64,000 bases of DNA from Typhlomys cinereus (GCA_023101885.1 JALPQD010000642.1:1-64000), one strand, 5' to 3'. Shown: positions 1-20,000, counted from the stretch's first letter. Notes: a model not told the origin generated them from the letters alone. Numbers and translations are program-made.

Positions 1-335
1 TTGTGCTAATTGACGGCGGATTGAACTGGATTGTACCCCCCACACCCCTTCCTTGGCCCTGTGCTCATAGACTGCTGGGCGGGGCGGCTTCAGGGAGTCT
101 GCTCATAGACTGCTGGAGGGGGGGGTTCAGTAGAAGTACCCTCCACGCGATACCCCAAACCTTAGCGATTTTCTCTAAACTTCTCGAGGTGCCTCTACTA
201 GTATTAAGTCAGTTTTTTTATTTTCTGACCGTGATCGAGATTTTGGCGATCTGCCAGAGTTTGTCACTTGAGTTGGCTGGACAGATCGCCGAAGTTGTAA
301 AGCGCGTGCGAGAGAGTAATTCACAAAGTCTGTAA
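1..335 (+). promoter_or_regulatory. PIGA: PIGA promoter and probable 5' noncoding exon
   Basis: This GC-rich segment lies about 2.3 kb upstream of the first coding exon of PIGA, where a noncoding exon 1 is expected in mammals. It holds an Sp1-type GC box (GGGCGGGGCGG, 77-87) and no obvious TATA box, as is usual for a housekeeping gene. Two copies of a 17-bp word (62-78 and 100-116) make a 38-bp-period tandem duplication around the GC box. Possible splice donors are GTAATT at 316 and GTAAGC at 332, and I cannot choose between them. Reading frames across it show no coding signal. The true transcription start may lie before the window. Confidence 0.55.
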
Positions 336-694
336 GCCTCTTTTCAGCCATAAAATGTGTAAGATTCTGTGATTATGCAATATGTTGAGCTTTGATGCAA
401 TAAAGATTTTGGGAGTGATAACTTAGTAGTAACAGAATCATCACAGAATACGGAGGTTAATGATAAATTTTTTAGATAATTTCATTTGGCTTATTAGTCT
501 CTGTTTTCCTTATCACTCATCTTTTAAAACTGAATAGGACTGGAAATTCAGGTTTGGGTAACAAACCACAGTAATGCAGTGTTACTTAGAACTGCAAAAT
601 TTGAAGGTTTCTTTCTTTTCATTTTCCATCCTTTCTGCAAGCTTGCTCTTTCCTTTATTTCTTTCCTTTGTTTTATAATTCATTTTACTTTATT

Positions 695-790
695 TGGTTT
701 ATGAGACAGCGTGTCCCTGTGTAAACCAGCCTGGTATGCACATGCCAGTCTTCCTACCTGTGCCTTCCAAGTGCCACCACCCCTTCTCTA
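695..790 (-). mobile_element. Degenerate B1-like SINE, antisense
   Basis: The order of words (GAGACAG, then AACCAGCCTGG, then a CCTTCCAAGTG-like stretch and CCACCACC) is that of an antisense 7SL-derived B1. Divergence is high. Confidence 0.5.
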
Positions 791-2049
791 GTGTATTTTT
801 TTTTTAGTACATTTAAAATATAGGTGAATTTTGTAGGAGAAAAGTGGTGTAATAGCCTGCACACATAGTTAACTTGTATTTTCTTGAGTTTTCAAGTGAA
901 ATCTGAAACTCAGAAATTTAGAATGGATTGCTATTATATAGCTGAATTTTTTTTAAACATCAGTTTAGACTGCAAATACAGGAGATTTTTAGCAGATCTC
1001 CAAGACTCTAGCATTCATACTCAATATTCAATAGAACTGAAGAGTGAATGGAACATTTCACAACCATATGGCTTCAGGGGACCCTTCCAATCAGCATTTC
1101 CTACTTTAGATGTAGGAAATTGTCCCATGTGTAGCCCATGTCTAGTTTTGTGTTTATTTTCAGACTCTTCGCTGAAAGGAGGGCACTCATGGAGGGAAGG
1201 CCTACATAACTAAAAGAGAGGTTGAGAAAAGGTGAAGGGAATGGTTTGAGTTATCACCATTCTTGCATAAGGAAGGAGGAAATGGATTGTCTGCAGCATG
1301 AGCTCCAGGTAATACTTGACAAAGATTCTCTCAGAAGGAAAATTGTAGCTCCAGGTACATGTCAGTGGGAACCACAACGCAAATCTTAGCCAGCCTCTGT
1401 GAGATCAATGGAATCTGTAGCTCAACTCCATGGCAGCAGTCAGAAGACTTCTGGAAAGAGCCAGAGGAGAAATATTTTAGGCTCTGTGGATCATATGGTC
1501 CCTTTCAAAGCTACTCTGCTATGGCAGTACAAAAGTAACTATTCACATACATAAATAGGCAAGCCTGTGTTCCCTGTAAAACTTCGTTAACAAAAACCAG
1601 CAATGAATCAGAGGCATTAAATTCAAATCTTTACCTGTTTTACTATCAATTTATATATCAGACCTGCCCATAAGGTAGTGGTGGGAAACACAGCCATGTT
1701 TTCTGTGTGTTTGATTCTGGAATCCGCTAGACTGAGCCTAATGATTCTTTGCTGATCTTTTCAGTGGTCACTAGAGAGAGTGCATTTAGGTAGCAATTTG
1801 GCTTGAGTTGGACCTGGATATAAGAATACAGACATGTCTGCATTCCTAATTTGCTCCCTGTGGGTCAAGAGCCCTTTTCTCATCATGGTCTGCCCTCTGT
1901 CTTTTTTGATCACTAGTCAGGTGACTTGGGTGGTAACTTAGGATCATTGAGCCTGTATAAATGAAAACCACCAAGCCTTTTATGTGCCAAGGTCAAAGAT
2001 TCACACATCACTTCTGCCATGTGGTATTGTTTGCACCAGGTTCAAAGAT

Positions 2050-2175
2050 ATGGGGCAGGGGTTGGGAGGGGTGGTGCACACCTGTAATGCCAGCGTTCAG
2101 GAGGAAGAGGCTGCAAGAATTAGGAGTTCAAGGCCAGCCTGAGTTACATAGCCAGAACTTTTCTTTAAAAAAAAA
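2050..2175 (+). mobile_element. B1 SINE
   Basis: It has the B1 layout: GGTGGTGCACACCTGTAATGCC near the 5' end, a GAGGCTG-like block, AGTTCAAGGCCAGCCTGAG, and a short A-rich tail at 2166-2175. It lies in PIGA intron 1 and is moderately diverged. Confidence 0.85.
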
Positions 2176-2664
2176 TGCATGATCATCAGTGAAACAGACT
2201 GGCACATATTACCCATAGCTTTAAGCTTTCAACACTTTGATACACTTGCCATTTATACCTAGACTATGGGACAATTATGGAATCTCTTTGCATGTAGCAT
2301 TTGGTATATAGTGGCCATTTCATCAGTAAAAGCCAGAACAGTGTTAAACAGTAGTTGGGAAATAATGCATATGTGTATATATTTAATTATTGGAAAGAAC
2401 AGATTTGTTACCATAGTGCAGACCATTATATATCGTGGTATAACAAGCTTAAAGTTTCTGTAGCAGTAGTTTTTTTTAACTAAGTTAATGTAATTTTCTT
2501 TGTGTGACACATGGTAAATGCTAAGCAAGTAAATGTCAAATGAGTCAATTCATTCCACATTGTGTTTTTAGTTCTTGGGGGGGGGGTTAGAATTTTTGTT
2601 TTAATATGAAAACAATCTGGAACATGTTGTGGCTTTGTATTGAGGTCCTGTTTCTGTCTTTCAG

Positions 2665-2726
2665 GTATCAGAAGACACGTTTCTTAAGTGGCTTGCTCTG
2701 AGGACTGATGCCTAAACTATCTCAGC
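2665..2726 (+). other. PIGA: PIGA 5' UTR part of exon 2
   Basis: Sixty-two bases separate the acceptor AG (2663-2664) from the start codon. An upstream ATG at 2708 opens a 15-codon frame that ends with TGA at 2753-2755, so it overlaps the PIGA start out of frame. Its context is weak (C at -3 and +4), whereas the PIGA start has A at -3 and G at +4. Confidence 0.8.
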
Positions 2727-10665
<7,939 letters not shown>

Positions 10666-12660
10666 AAGCAAGCCTGAGTTGTGAAATTTTAAAGGTGTAA
10701 TAGTTCTGTTAACATGGTTGAAAATAACCTTGTTCTTTTTTGTTTGTTTATTTGTGTTTTGGGGTTTTAAAATTCATTTAGTAAATTATGCTACCTCTAT
10801 ACCATTCATTCACTACTTTATTTTGAGGAAAGATTAAAACTTATGCAATTCCTGAGTATAGAAACTCCTTGCACTTCTTTAAAATTTTGGGGAGAACAGT
10901 TGAGCCACTCAGGTATGAAATTTTTCAGACTACTGAAATCCCTCTAGCAGAGATATTTTAACATTATATTTTGGGAGCCTTGGGTGCTGAAGGGCCAAAT
11001 GTTTCTGGATATTTTTTGGCCACTTTTTAATGTGAACCCATTAATTAGATGTTTACCAGATGTTTACAAGCTTTCTTTAGGGAGGTTACAGCAATTATGA
11101 AGACTATTCTAAGTGACACTCATGTATCTAACTGGACAATGAAGTGATAACTCACTAAGTGTTACGTGTCATCGGCTTTCTTGAGCAAGACAGTCTGGTC
11201 GTTGCCAGCATGTTTTGAGCACCTGCTGTGGATAAAATGTTGAACTACATGCTTCCTGTAACAAAGGACCAATTCACATAAAGTGGTAAAATAGCCACCA
11301 TGCCAAATGCTCAAGCTCCTATTGGATGCCAGGGAAACATCAGTGGCATATTCCACATACTTCTCTAATCCTGCTGTGTATAGCCTCCAGGGTAGAACCT
11401 TTGTCTCCAGATGTGTATATGAAGAGACTTTGCCTTTTACGTTTTAGGGACCGATATCACTGTTGATATTGATAGTGCAGACAAACCCTCCACATTTTTT
11501 AAGTGCATAGCTTAATCTTTGGTAAATGCCTTCGTGGTTTCTGAGCAGAACATTCGAGATGTGCCATCTCAAAACCAGCTGCTATCCTGTCCTTTTTGAC
11601 AGAAGTCACTTCCCTTCACCGTGGCCTAGCAGATATCTGATCAGTATCTTCTGTGTGCAGAATGTCTTATTTGTAGTAAATCAGAGCCTGAAAATTTCAG
11701 AAACACTGTCTCATTGTGAGTGGGTTTTCCTAACTGCAATCACTGTTACCCACAACCATAATTTCTTTCTTAATCCCAAATTGTGAAAGTGATGTGTGTT
11801 ATCAATCCTTCCAACTCTTCAGAAATAAGTTTTCATGACAAAAGGACTGAAATCAAAACAACGAGGTCCTTGAGGTGCACTGGATTCTGTCAGTATTGTG
11901 ATTCTGTACAAGATTTTTTAATTTGCAAAACTTCTTAAAAAGTATCTCACCTTGCCTATTACTGGCTTGCCACTAATATACAAGAGATATATTTGCGTGG
12001 TGGTTGTAAGAAGACACAAATGCTAGAGAGTAATTTAACATACAGAATTTAGGGATTCTTTTATTGGAGAAAAATGAATGGTTCAGACCATTCAGTCTTA
12101 TTAGAAACTTGTTTATTGAGACTGAATTACAGGTAAGAAACAAACAGTGCCAATGTTCATAGTAAATTAAGAAATGTTTGACTTTTGGTCTTATTCATTA
12201 TACTTACCAGTTTTTAAAAGCATACTGCTACAATATACTCTCTTCTGCTTTTCTTTTCACTTTTCAGTTCTTGCCAGAATTGTCATGTAATTCTTAAATT
12301 GTCCTTTATTTAAGACAGAAATAAGATTTTAAGATCATTTGCCTTTTGGATGGAAGTGTGCAGTTCATGAGTTTTCTATTCCTTTTTTTAACAACTGGCA
12401 ATAAGTTTGTCTCACATAAGTGATTTTCAGGCCGTCTAGACACATGGATTATAACTGTCAGTGTTGCATTGATCACTATGTGGAAATATGTTGTTCTACC
12501 CTGTTACTTACAATTATTTGAAAGTGATATTAATACTGATAAGGAATTTCTTTAAAAGATAATACATTGCTTTTGATGTTATAAATGGTTGCTCACCTGA
12601 AACCTGATCTGTTAAAACATGCTTATGTCCAAAAATAAAGATGGGAATGTCATTTTGACA
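10666..12660 (+). other. PIGA: PIGA 3' UTR
   Basis: About 2 kb of AT-rich sequence without repeats follows the stop. The likely end is set by AATAAA at 12634-12639 with a TG/T-rich stretch just downstream (TGTGTCTGATTTTGTGG). The length agrees with the long 3' UTR I recall for mammalian PIGA. The exact cleavage site is inferred. Confidence 0.7.
12634..12639 (+). promoter_or_regulatory. PIGA: Poly(A) signal of PIGA
   Basis: Canonical AATAAA with a GT-rich element 30-45 bases downstream. No better candidate occurs in the preceding 2 kb after the stop. Confidence 0.7.
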
Positions 12661-13010
12661 ATTTTCTCAGTGTGTCTGATTTTGTGGATAGAATGTTGTC
12701 TCCTAATGACACAGCCTCAACCCACACATGCTTTCTGAGCGGAATGTGCTCTTGGTTTGCTAGTAAAACAGGAAATATCCTTCAGATGATGAGTCAGTCC
12801 CTGGCATCTTTATTTCGGGAATATATGCTCTTTTGTACTCTTGGGATAACAAGTTCAATTGTACCTTTGTTTGCTGAACCAAACAAGCCCTTGTTTTGCA
12901 CTGTGTTAGTTATTGCCTAAGACAAATGAATACATCCATACACTATTGTGTGAGTGAACTGTGGTAATGAGACTTTGTGTCTTACTAGCTGTTTCAAGAG
13001 GAATCTAAAT

Positions 13011-13032
13011 TTTTTTATTATTATTTTATTCA

Positions 13033-13084
<52 letters not shown>

Positions 13085-13213
13085 ACCACGGGCGAATTCG
13101 GGAAACACCATGGACCACTTCTACCCGGCGTCTATACGTGGGGTCTAGGATCCGAACTCAGGACTTCTGCCTGCAAGGCAGAGGCTTAACCCCTGAGCCA
13201 CCTCTCCAGCCCC
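13011..13213 (-). mobile_element. tRNA-headed SINE, antisense, internally shortened
   Basis: The head is at 13213 (antisense of GGGCTGGAGAGGTGG). The GT run 13035-13081 is the antisense CA-rich tail region. Near-identical words GGAATCTAAAT (13000) and GGAATCTGAAT (13214) form the target-site duplication. A middle part of the body is missing compared with other copies. Confidence 0.85.
13035..13081. repeat. (GT)n microsatellite
   Basis: About 23 uninterrupted GT units, located in the tail region of the antisense SINE next to it. Confidence 0.98.
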
Positions 13214-13480
13214 GGAATCTGAATTTTTATTTTATTTACAGAGGCTTAACTTTTCCCACTGACTGTGTTAGAAATAGTGACAAGTAGTTCCCTTCATTCA
13301 TGTTCAGATTTATCTTACATAAGAACTTATTTTTGGTGAAGTCAACCAGAGTATCCTATGTCTGTGCTTATTTTGGCAAAATGTTTTTAAAAGTCTACTT
13401 ATCTATACCTGTACTCCCAAAAGAAGCTAACTTAGTCTTAAATTATATCATCCGGTGGCTGGATTGTTTGTGTGTATGGG

Positions 13481-13600
13481 GGGGGGGGCTCAGGGGTTAA
13501 GCCTCTGCCTTGCAAGTAGAAGGACCCGAGTTTGGGTCCCAGGTCCCTCGTAAAAATGCCAGATGGATGGGTCCATAGAAGCACACAGGCAGAAGAGTGG
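13481..13600 (+). mobile_element. tRNA-headed SINE fragment, sense
   Basis: It has GGGGCTCAGGGGTTAAGCCTCTGCC and the following GAGTTTGGGTCCCAGG B-box-like stretch. The 5' end is replaced by a G run and the body decays after about 13580. Confidence 0.75.
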
Positions 13601-13697
13601 GAGAGAATGTGAAGGGAGGGGAGGGGAGGAGAGGGGATGAGGGATAGATAGGTGTGGGCATGTGTACTCCATGTTATTCCATAGATGCCATTCACCA

Positions 13698-13915
13698 TTT
13701 TTCTGAGATAGGGTCTCCCACCGACCTGAAACTTCCCAAGTCCGCTAGTCTTGCTATCCAGCTAACCCTAGGGATACACCTGTGTGTGCCTTCTAATAGT
13801 GGGATCACAAGGGTGCACTTCCACTCCCACCTTTTTTATGTGGATTCTGAAGGTTGAAAACAGGTCCTTATGCTTACCAGGCAAATACCACTGAGTTATC
13901 TCTTCAGTCCCTGGC
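13698..13915 (-). mobile_element. B1/B4-type composite SINE, antisense
   Basis: It has antisense B1 words (GAGATAGGGTCTCCC...GTGGGATCACAAGGGTGCA). These are followed by an antisense ID/B4-like head (CTTACCAGGCAAATACCACTGAG...CTCTTCAGTCC). Confidence 0.65.
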
Positions 13916-14129
13916 AGGATTTTTGGATCTGAAATTAGGAAAAGTACAATTCTGTGCAGAATTTAATTTGTACTTACAGTGTTTTGGGAAGATGATTTTG
14001 TTCTTCTTAATCATTGTATTAGAGTATGATTCAGTTTGTAGTAACTATAGGAGCTGGGAGGCACATACTTTTAAAAGGTCTGGAAACATTTGTAGTTGGC
14101 ATTGTCATTGAGTGAATATCAATGTAGCC

Positions 14130-14510
14130 GTTACTTTTCTTTTTGTTGCTGTGAGAAAATTTCAGATTCGGGCAACTTAGAGGAGAATGAGGTTATTTAT
14201 TTGGTTTGCAGTTCCAGAGGGAATGTTGTCTGTTGTGGCACGTGGGAGTTGCATAGCAGAAGACATGGTAGGAGGCAAATTCAGGTCACCACAGCCATCA
14301 GGAGCTAGAGATACCAAAAGAAAGCAAACAAAGCTTCTGAACCCCAAGGACCACCCTACGACTGCTTGACTTCCTACAGTAAGGCTCCATCAAGGCTCCA
14401 TCTCTTAAAGGTACCACGAACTTCCCAAACACTAATACCAGCTAAGGATTCAAACACATGAGCCTGTGCAGAGAAACTCACATTCAAATCATGACAATCA
14501 GAGATAATGC
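14130..14510. mobile_element. Old rodent interspersed repeat, unclassified
   Basis: It starts with TTTGTTGCTGTGAGAAAAT and carries blocks such as TTATTTATTTGGTTTGCAG, CTCTTAAAGGTACCACGAAC and ACACATGAGCCTGTG. This order occurs in a common rodent repeat. I cannot place it in a named family. Confidence 0.5.
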
Positions 14511-14957
14511 TAAACATTCTACACTGCTCTGGACAGTCTTCCACAACCCCACAACTGAGGGATATTTCCTATTGTACTAACACATCAAGAAACACACTAA
14601 TCTCACTAAGAAAGTGTAGGTTGAGACAGTTTCATTAACTGGCCCACAATATAAATGGTGTTGATCTGAGAAATTGGTAGGGTTAATTATTTTATCCCTA
14701 AAAGATACGGAAAATCAACTGTATTTACAGATCACTTTGTATGCCCGTCTCAAATGAAAAGTTGCAGTGTGGCAAAGCTGGTCTCAATAAGTAGAGCTAG
14801 CTACATGAACTAATTTATAGTATGGGAACAGATAATAATTAAGACCAAAGCAAGAATGAAAAATGTTATAATGTAAAACACCTCACTAGTCTGACATGAA
14901 AATAACCACTTGCTTAGAGTATGACTGAAAAAAGATGCATAAAAAGAAATGATAGGT

Positions 14958-15184
14958 AGGGCTGGAGAGATGGCTCAGGGGTTAAGCTTTCGCCTCTCAA
15001 GCAAAAGGACCTGACTTCGGATACCAGGTCCCATGTAAAAATGCCAGGCAGAAATGGTGGCGACCTGCACTTCCGACCTTGGAAGGCAGAGCCTGGGAAA
15101 TCCCAGAGCAAAGCGAAAAGGATGTAGAGCAATCCACAATGATTCTCGAAGTCGCCCTTAGGCCTCCACAGACACACACAGTGT

Positions 15185-15250
<66 letters not shown>

Positions 15251-15281
15251 CCTTAGGCCTCCACAGACATACACAGTGTGC

Positions 15282-15325
<44 letters not shown>

Positions 15326-15326
15326 G
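14958..15326 (+). mobile_element. tRNA-headed SINE with expanded, duplicated tail
   Basis: This is a full head (GGGCTGGAGAGATGGCTCAG) and body. The 3' segment GTCGCCCTTAGGCCTCCACA is present twice (about 15150 and 15247), separated by about 62 bases of (CT)n. A second CT run and a CA run end the element. Near-identical 13-bp words at 14945-14957 and 15327-15339 are the target-site duplication. Confidence 0.9.
15184..15325. repeat. (CT)n, SINE segment, (CT)n(CA)n
   Basis: A CT run of about 60 bases, then the duplicated SINE tail, then about 22 bases of CT and about 23 bases of CA. Long K/E/S-rich frames across it are repeat artefacts. Confidence 0.95.
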
Positions 15327-15540
15327 AGAAATAATAGGTGTATTCATTATTTTCCTACGCTGGCCTTCTACCAGATCATCTAGATTAGTTAAAAATATCA
15401 AACTCAATTTTATTGGTCTACTGATAAGAGGATATTGCCCAACTGGGGAAGGTATTGATTCGCAAAAATCTTTAATTACTTCTAGAAGCCAGTGCATGTT
15501 CATCTATTTCATTATTCTTCCATTATTAAAAATAGCCCCC

Positions 15541-15705
15541 TGGGCTAGGGTTATGGCTCAGGGGTTAAAGTCTTTGCCTCACAAAAAAAAGGACTTGAGT
15601 TCGAATTCTAGATCCCACATAAAAATGTCAAGTGGATATGATGGTAGTCTGCAAATCTGGCCCTGTAAGATGGAGCCTAGGAAACCCCAGAGCAAAGCTA
15701 CTTGG
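15541..15705 (+). mobile_element. tRNA-headed SINE, sense
   Basis: TGGGCTAGGGTTATGGCTCAGGGG head, GAGTTCGAATTCTAGATCCC B-box region, and a body with CCTAGGAAACCCCAGAGCAAAG. It lacks the usual CA tail and runs into the next repeat. Confidence 0.85.
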
Positions 15706-15709
15706 GCTG

Positions 15710-15876
15710 TGAGTTTCCAGTCAGTTCTGTTTCCACCTCTCATCTTGCTGCAGGAACGTTGAGATTGCAGATGTGCACCAACACCTCTGGCTTTTTATCT
15801 GGGTTCTGAGACTTGAACTCAGATCATCAGGCTTGTGCAGCAAGTGCTTTGACCTACTGAGCCATCTCCTCAGGCC
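15710..15876 (-). mobile_element. B1-ID composite SINE, antisense
   Basis: An antisense B1-like part (TTGAGATTGCAGATGTGCACC) is followed by an antisense tRNA-type head: TTGAACTCAGATCATCAGGC...GCAAGTGCTTTGACC...GAGCCATCTCC. Confidence 0.7.
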
Positions 15877-16367
15877 CCAAACAGTCCTTCAGATTTGGTC
15901 TTAATCCTTTATAAAGAAAATGCAATATTCCCTGGGATAGTAATATCTACTATGAACACAGGGTATATTTACATTTTCTCCAATGAACATCAAAGAAGTT
16001 GGTTTGACCCTGGACAGTTGTAGAAGCTTCTTTTATATTTTTGACCTGTGCCTGCCAACATAGTATGCTGAAAATAGGAGTTTTTAAGGGAAAAAAAGGA
16101 AAAATGTTGGACTTGAATTCTGTTGGATAATGGTCAATACTGTTGGCTGTAAGTACTGAGTGTTTCTGGGTGGAGGAAATTATTTGATGCTGCCATGGGT
16201 ATCAGCACATGCACTCACCAAATTAGAGTTAGATTAGAACCTACAAACTGAGTTCTTGGTAACAGGAGCACTGAGTGCTGGAGGGTTTAAAATAGATGTC
16301 ATATGATACCAATTATAACTCAGTGAAATTTTGTAGTCCTGGGAACCTATACAGAGAATCAGTCAAA

Positions 16368-16548
16368 ATGGAAGATGGTCCTGTTTTCTGTGGCTTTAAA
16401 AACATTTTTATTACCATGTTTGCCACGTTTTTTTTCTTTAAGCTCTTAATCAAAGTTTTTCTGGCTCTCCTAACCCATTTCTATATCGTCAAAGGAAATC
16501 GAAAAGAAGCAGCTAGAATAGCAGAAGAGATCTATGGTGGAATTGCAG
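16368..16548 (+). CDS. ASB11: ASB11 coding exon 1
   Basis: It encodes residues 1-60 and one base of codon 61: MEDGPVFCGFKNIF, a phenylalanine-rich hydrophobic stretch, and the basic/acidic KGNRKEAARIAEEIYGG linker. The chosen ATG has AAA before it and G after it. An in-frame ATG at 16296 would add 24 residues with no stop between. The MEDGP start is preferred because human ASB11 starts there and its context is better. The donor is TTGCAG|GTAAAA. Confidence 0.95.
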
Positions 16549-16980
16549 GTAAAAATACATGAATTTCTTCTCAGTACTTACAAAAGTTGTTCCTAGATAA
16601 TTCGTATGAATAGTATTTCTGGAAACCAGGGTTTCTTTATGCTTTCGTTTAGAATGGGTAGTGTTATATTTTCCCTGTCACTTTAAATAACTAACAATAT
16701 CTGCTGCACCAGTTTGTGAAAGACTGTGAGCTTTTGTTGCTTGCAAGTTGGTAGTTCTGCTTGAGAATCTTATTTAAGAAGTAAATAAACTAATGGGTTT
16801 TCAAATCTGTCTTTAAGAACCTCATTTTCCTCATTTTTTTAATGGCCAGGGAATTCTTCATCTGACATTTTAAAAATAATTTCTTCAAACAATGTAGAGT
16901 ATTTTATTAAGACTGCAGTTCCTTAGGAAATAGAATGACCAGTACATTTGATTTAAAGCAGAAAATGTGGACACGGACAA

Positions 16981-17042
<62 letters not shown>

Positions 17043-20000
17043 CCTTTGCTGTCTTTTGTTAATGAAATTAACCACTCGTCCGGGGAAATTAAGCCCATTT
17101 GTATGTGGGTGACTATATACAAAGCACCACAAACTAGGGATATCTGAGTATGAAATGTTAAAATTTGGGTGAACTTTATTAAAGTCTCATGTTTTATAGA
17201 GCTTAATCTACATTTCTTTAAAGAAACGATTTACCTTCGTAATAGTGAAATGCCGCAAAGGGAAATGAATCAGTTATTCCTGTTACTGCTATGCTTGCCC
17301 CGTCATGGAAGCGTATGTGTTCACAAACAGTTTAGAATCTCCCTATGTATTTTTAGTGTTCACTGGGATTACAGGGTTGCATCACACTTTATCTAGTGTC
17401 TATTTCAATTTGCATGGAGGATTCTCTTTCAAAATATACTTATGCTTTGCAATTCTAATACACTAGACAACTGGGAAAACACTAGACATCAGTGTTCTTG
17501 CCCAAAGAAATAAGATCTTCAAAGAAAAAGCATCAGAATGCTTCCACGAACCGGGGAAGAAAGCGTCAGAAGGCCTGGCGTATGAAAGGAGATTTCTTTT
17601 GGGGATTACATTTGTCACACATTTCAGGGAGGTATGTAACTTGGAAGAGAATAAAATGAATGCTTCTCTTTCATTTAAAATTAAGCATGATCTGGAACCT
17701 ATTTTCTACTTGTGAAACCCAGGCAGGAGAGACTTTCTAGGATTTTCAGTAATAATTTTAATGTTCTCTTAGATACATGATCCTTGGTGATTTAAGAAAT
17801 CTGGTAAATTCTAATGGACCACCTTAACAGAATGTGAGGATTTGTTTTTCCTATTGCTCTAGTGTGTGATTTCTACCTTTGTGGTCCTTAGTACTAGAAT
17901 TCATGTACATGTGCTTCGAATTTAAACTTGAATCTCTTAAGTAGATTCACATTGAACTCCACCATTTTTACCTGTTCAAACTTCTAGAATATTCAACTGA
18001 ATTTATAAGGTCAAACCCATGTTCAGTTATTGTTAGCAAGTGTTAGAGGTGAGAATTCTGCATGTAAACTCAGTTTAATTTCTCCCCTATACATATGTAC
18101 ACTGATATGTATCCTTGTTACCCCCACATGGACGATAAATTTTATATCCAGATTTCATATATCCTTTTGTAATAATGTGGCAGTAACATGCCAGGAACAG
18201 TAGTGGGTTTTTCCCCCCATGATTTGAACGGTTGGTTTTCTTTTGATACTATTAAAAGTCAGATACCACATTTAGAAAGCAAGAATAAAATTTTGTGAAA
18301 GTGTTATACTCATGTCAGATTTCCTCTCTACAATTCCCTTGTCGGACAAACGTGTATTGGGAAAATATATAATGGTTAGTAAGTAAACTAAGTAATTGAG
18401 TAATTACTTAATTAAGTAATTGAGTAAATTAACTATAAGTAAGGAAGGTTAAATTTCCTAATTCTTCCTCCATATTACCTTCCTGTAAATTATTTTCAGC
18501 AATGTCAACAAAAAGAGGGGAGGACAGTAAGAAAGAACTTAGCCAAGGTACAGTTGAGATTTTCTTAAGTCTTAGGCACTCTGTTGGGAACAAAAAGGCT
18601 GCTGATAACATAGACCTTATTAAATATCATTTTTTTGGCTGTAAACTCTCTTTGAAAGTTTTTTTTTTAGTTTCATGTTCATGATTAATATTTGATATGA
18701 CTTTGTGATCTAAAATATTACATGTGTAAACATAAAGCTCCTGAGAGTTGACTCTGCTAGAGTTAGCTATTATTGTCTTTGATCTTTCAAGTGTTTTGTG
18801 TATTCTCTCAATAATAAATGTGTTTATAAGTTTGAAACATTACTTTTGGCCCCTAGCACTGTGTCTAGAGCACAGGATGGATCGTTGAATCCCAAGCTCA
18901 GAACAGATACTTCCAAAGGCATTGTACTTTTCTATACAGATGTGTTGTATGATTTTCAACTCTTTGCCAATTTGTACTTAGCTATATTCGGTACTGTGAG
19001 TCAGCTACCAAAGTTGCTAAAAACTAAAAGGGAGAAACAGGCTGATGATGTTCTCTACAATCCCAGATTTTGATATTCTTTCCAAATTCAGAAGCTTTTG
19101 AATTTGAAACTAACTAATATCAGCTTTGGTAGAAAGTTTGGTTTTCAGAATTTGGGAAATCTTACAAGTGTAGGTAGGCTATAGAATGATGGTTACCCTA
19201 TCTTTTGAAATTAAAAAAAATGAGATAAGACTAAAACTTTAGTCCAGTTTATAAGCATTACACTCAAAATCATTTGTTCCTGCTTGAAAGAACCTGACTT
19301 TTAATTTTCTTTGTTTTTTTAATTTACTTTCCAGTCCAGTAAAATTTTCTTGTGGCTCTCTTCCATGTATTGTTCCAGCTTCTACCTAGCCTTTTGCTGC
19401 TGTCTAGTTCTCAAACCTTGAAGTCACTGTTCTCTGGATAATATCTCAGGTGCCTTCTGGCAGTTTCTAAGCCAGAACAACCAGTTCCCACAGAGGTTCC
19501 GCCTTTATACCTGTCACCCTTAGCTCACCTCCTCTTATTCTTCTAATGGGGTCAAAGGAGCCATCTTAACAGAGTTCATTGATCAGTCGTCATTTGAACA
19601 GAACTGAATGTTCTAATGAATATTCACTCAACTATGCTTTATTATAACATTTTAGATAGCTTACTAATTTGCATTGTTTTACTTACAATAACGTTAATTC
19701 TTCCAAACTTTTTAGTTTGATTGTGAAATGAAGATTTTGATGGATTTGGTTCTCTTTGATAAATGCTGCAGGACTTACTACTTGTGATTTTTGAAGTTGA
19801 ATAAAGTGTTACTTGTGTACCAAGGATTTTATAACCAGTTAAGACAGTCTTTTAGACTAACAAACCAATCATCTTAACTTTTTGCTGAAATTAGACAAGT
19901 TCTTGAAATTTAAAAAATAATCCATTGCTTTTTTTCATTGAAGATTTAGAATTTGAACAACTGCATTTCATGTGAACTAATGTTACTGAAATACAGTTTT

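Larger units (their letters stand above)
336..2664 (+). other. PIGA: PIGA intron 1
   Basis: This AT-rich noncoding interval separates the presumed noncoding exon from the first coding exon. It ends in a good acceptor (pyrimidine tract then TTTCAG at 2659-2664). It holds a degenerate antisense B1-like piece near 695-790 and a sense B1 at 2050-2175. It also holds the first copy of a perfect 32-bp repeat (2435-2466) whose second copy is in intron 2. No other gene is seen. Confidence 0.7.
12661..16295. other. PIGA-ASB11 intergenic region
   Basis: About 3.6 kb of mostly repeat-derived sequence: several tRNA-headed SINEs (13011, 13481, 14958, 15541), B4/ID-like copies, an old interspersed repeat at 14130-14510, and CT and CA runs. 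No gene was seen. The last few hundred bases should contain the ASB11 promoter, but I recognise no strong core element there apart from an AT-rich TTTAAAATAG word at 16286-16295. Confidence 0.6.

Noticed and set aside
11441..11460. 14-bp match between the PIGA 3' UTR (TTTTAGGGACCGAT) and the acceptor of PIGA exon 6749
   Set aside because: A 14-base match is expected by chance several times in a 64-kb self-comparison; no longer similarity around it.
15079..15762. 227-codon open frame
   Set aside because: It runs through two SINEs and a CT/CA microsatellite; no protein features.
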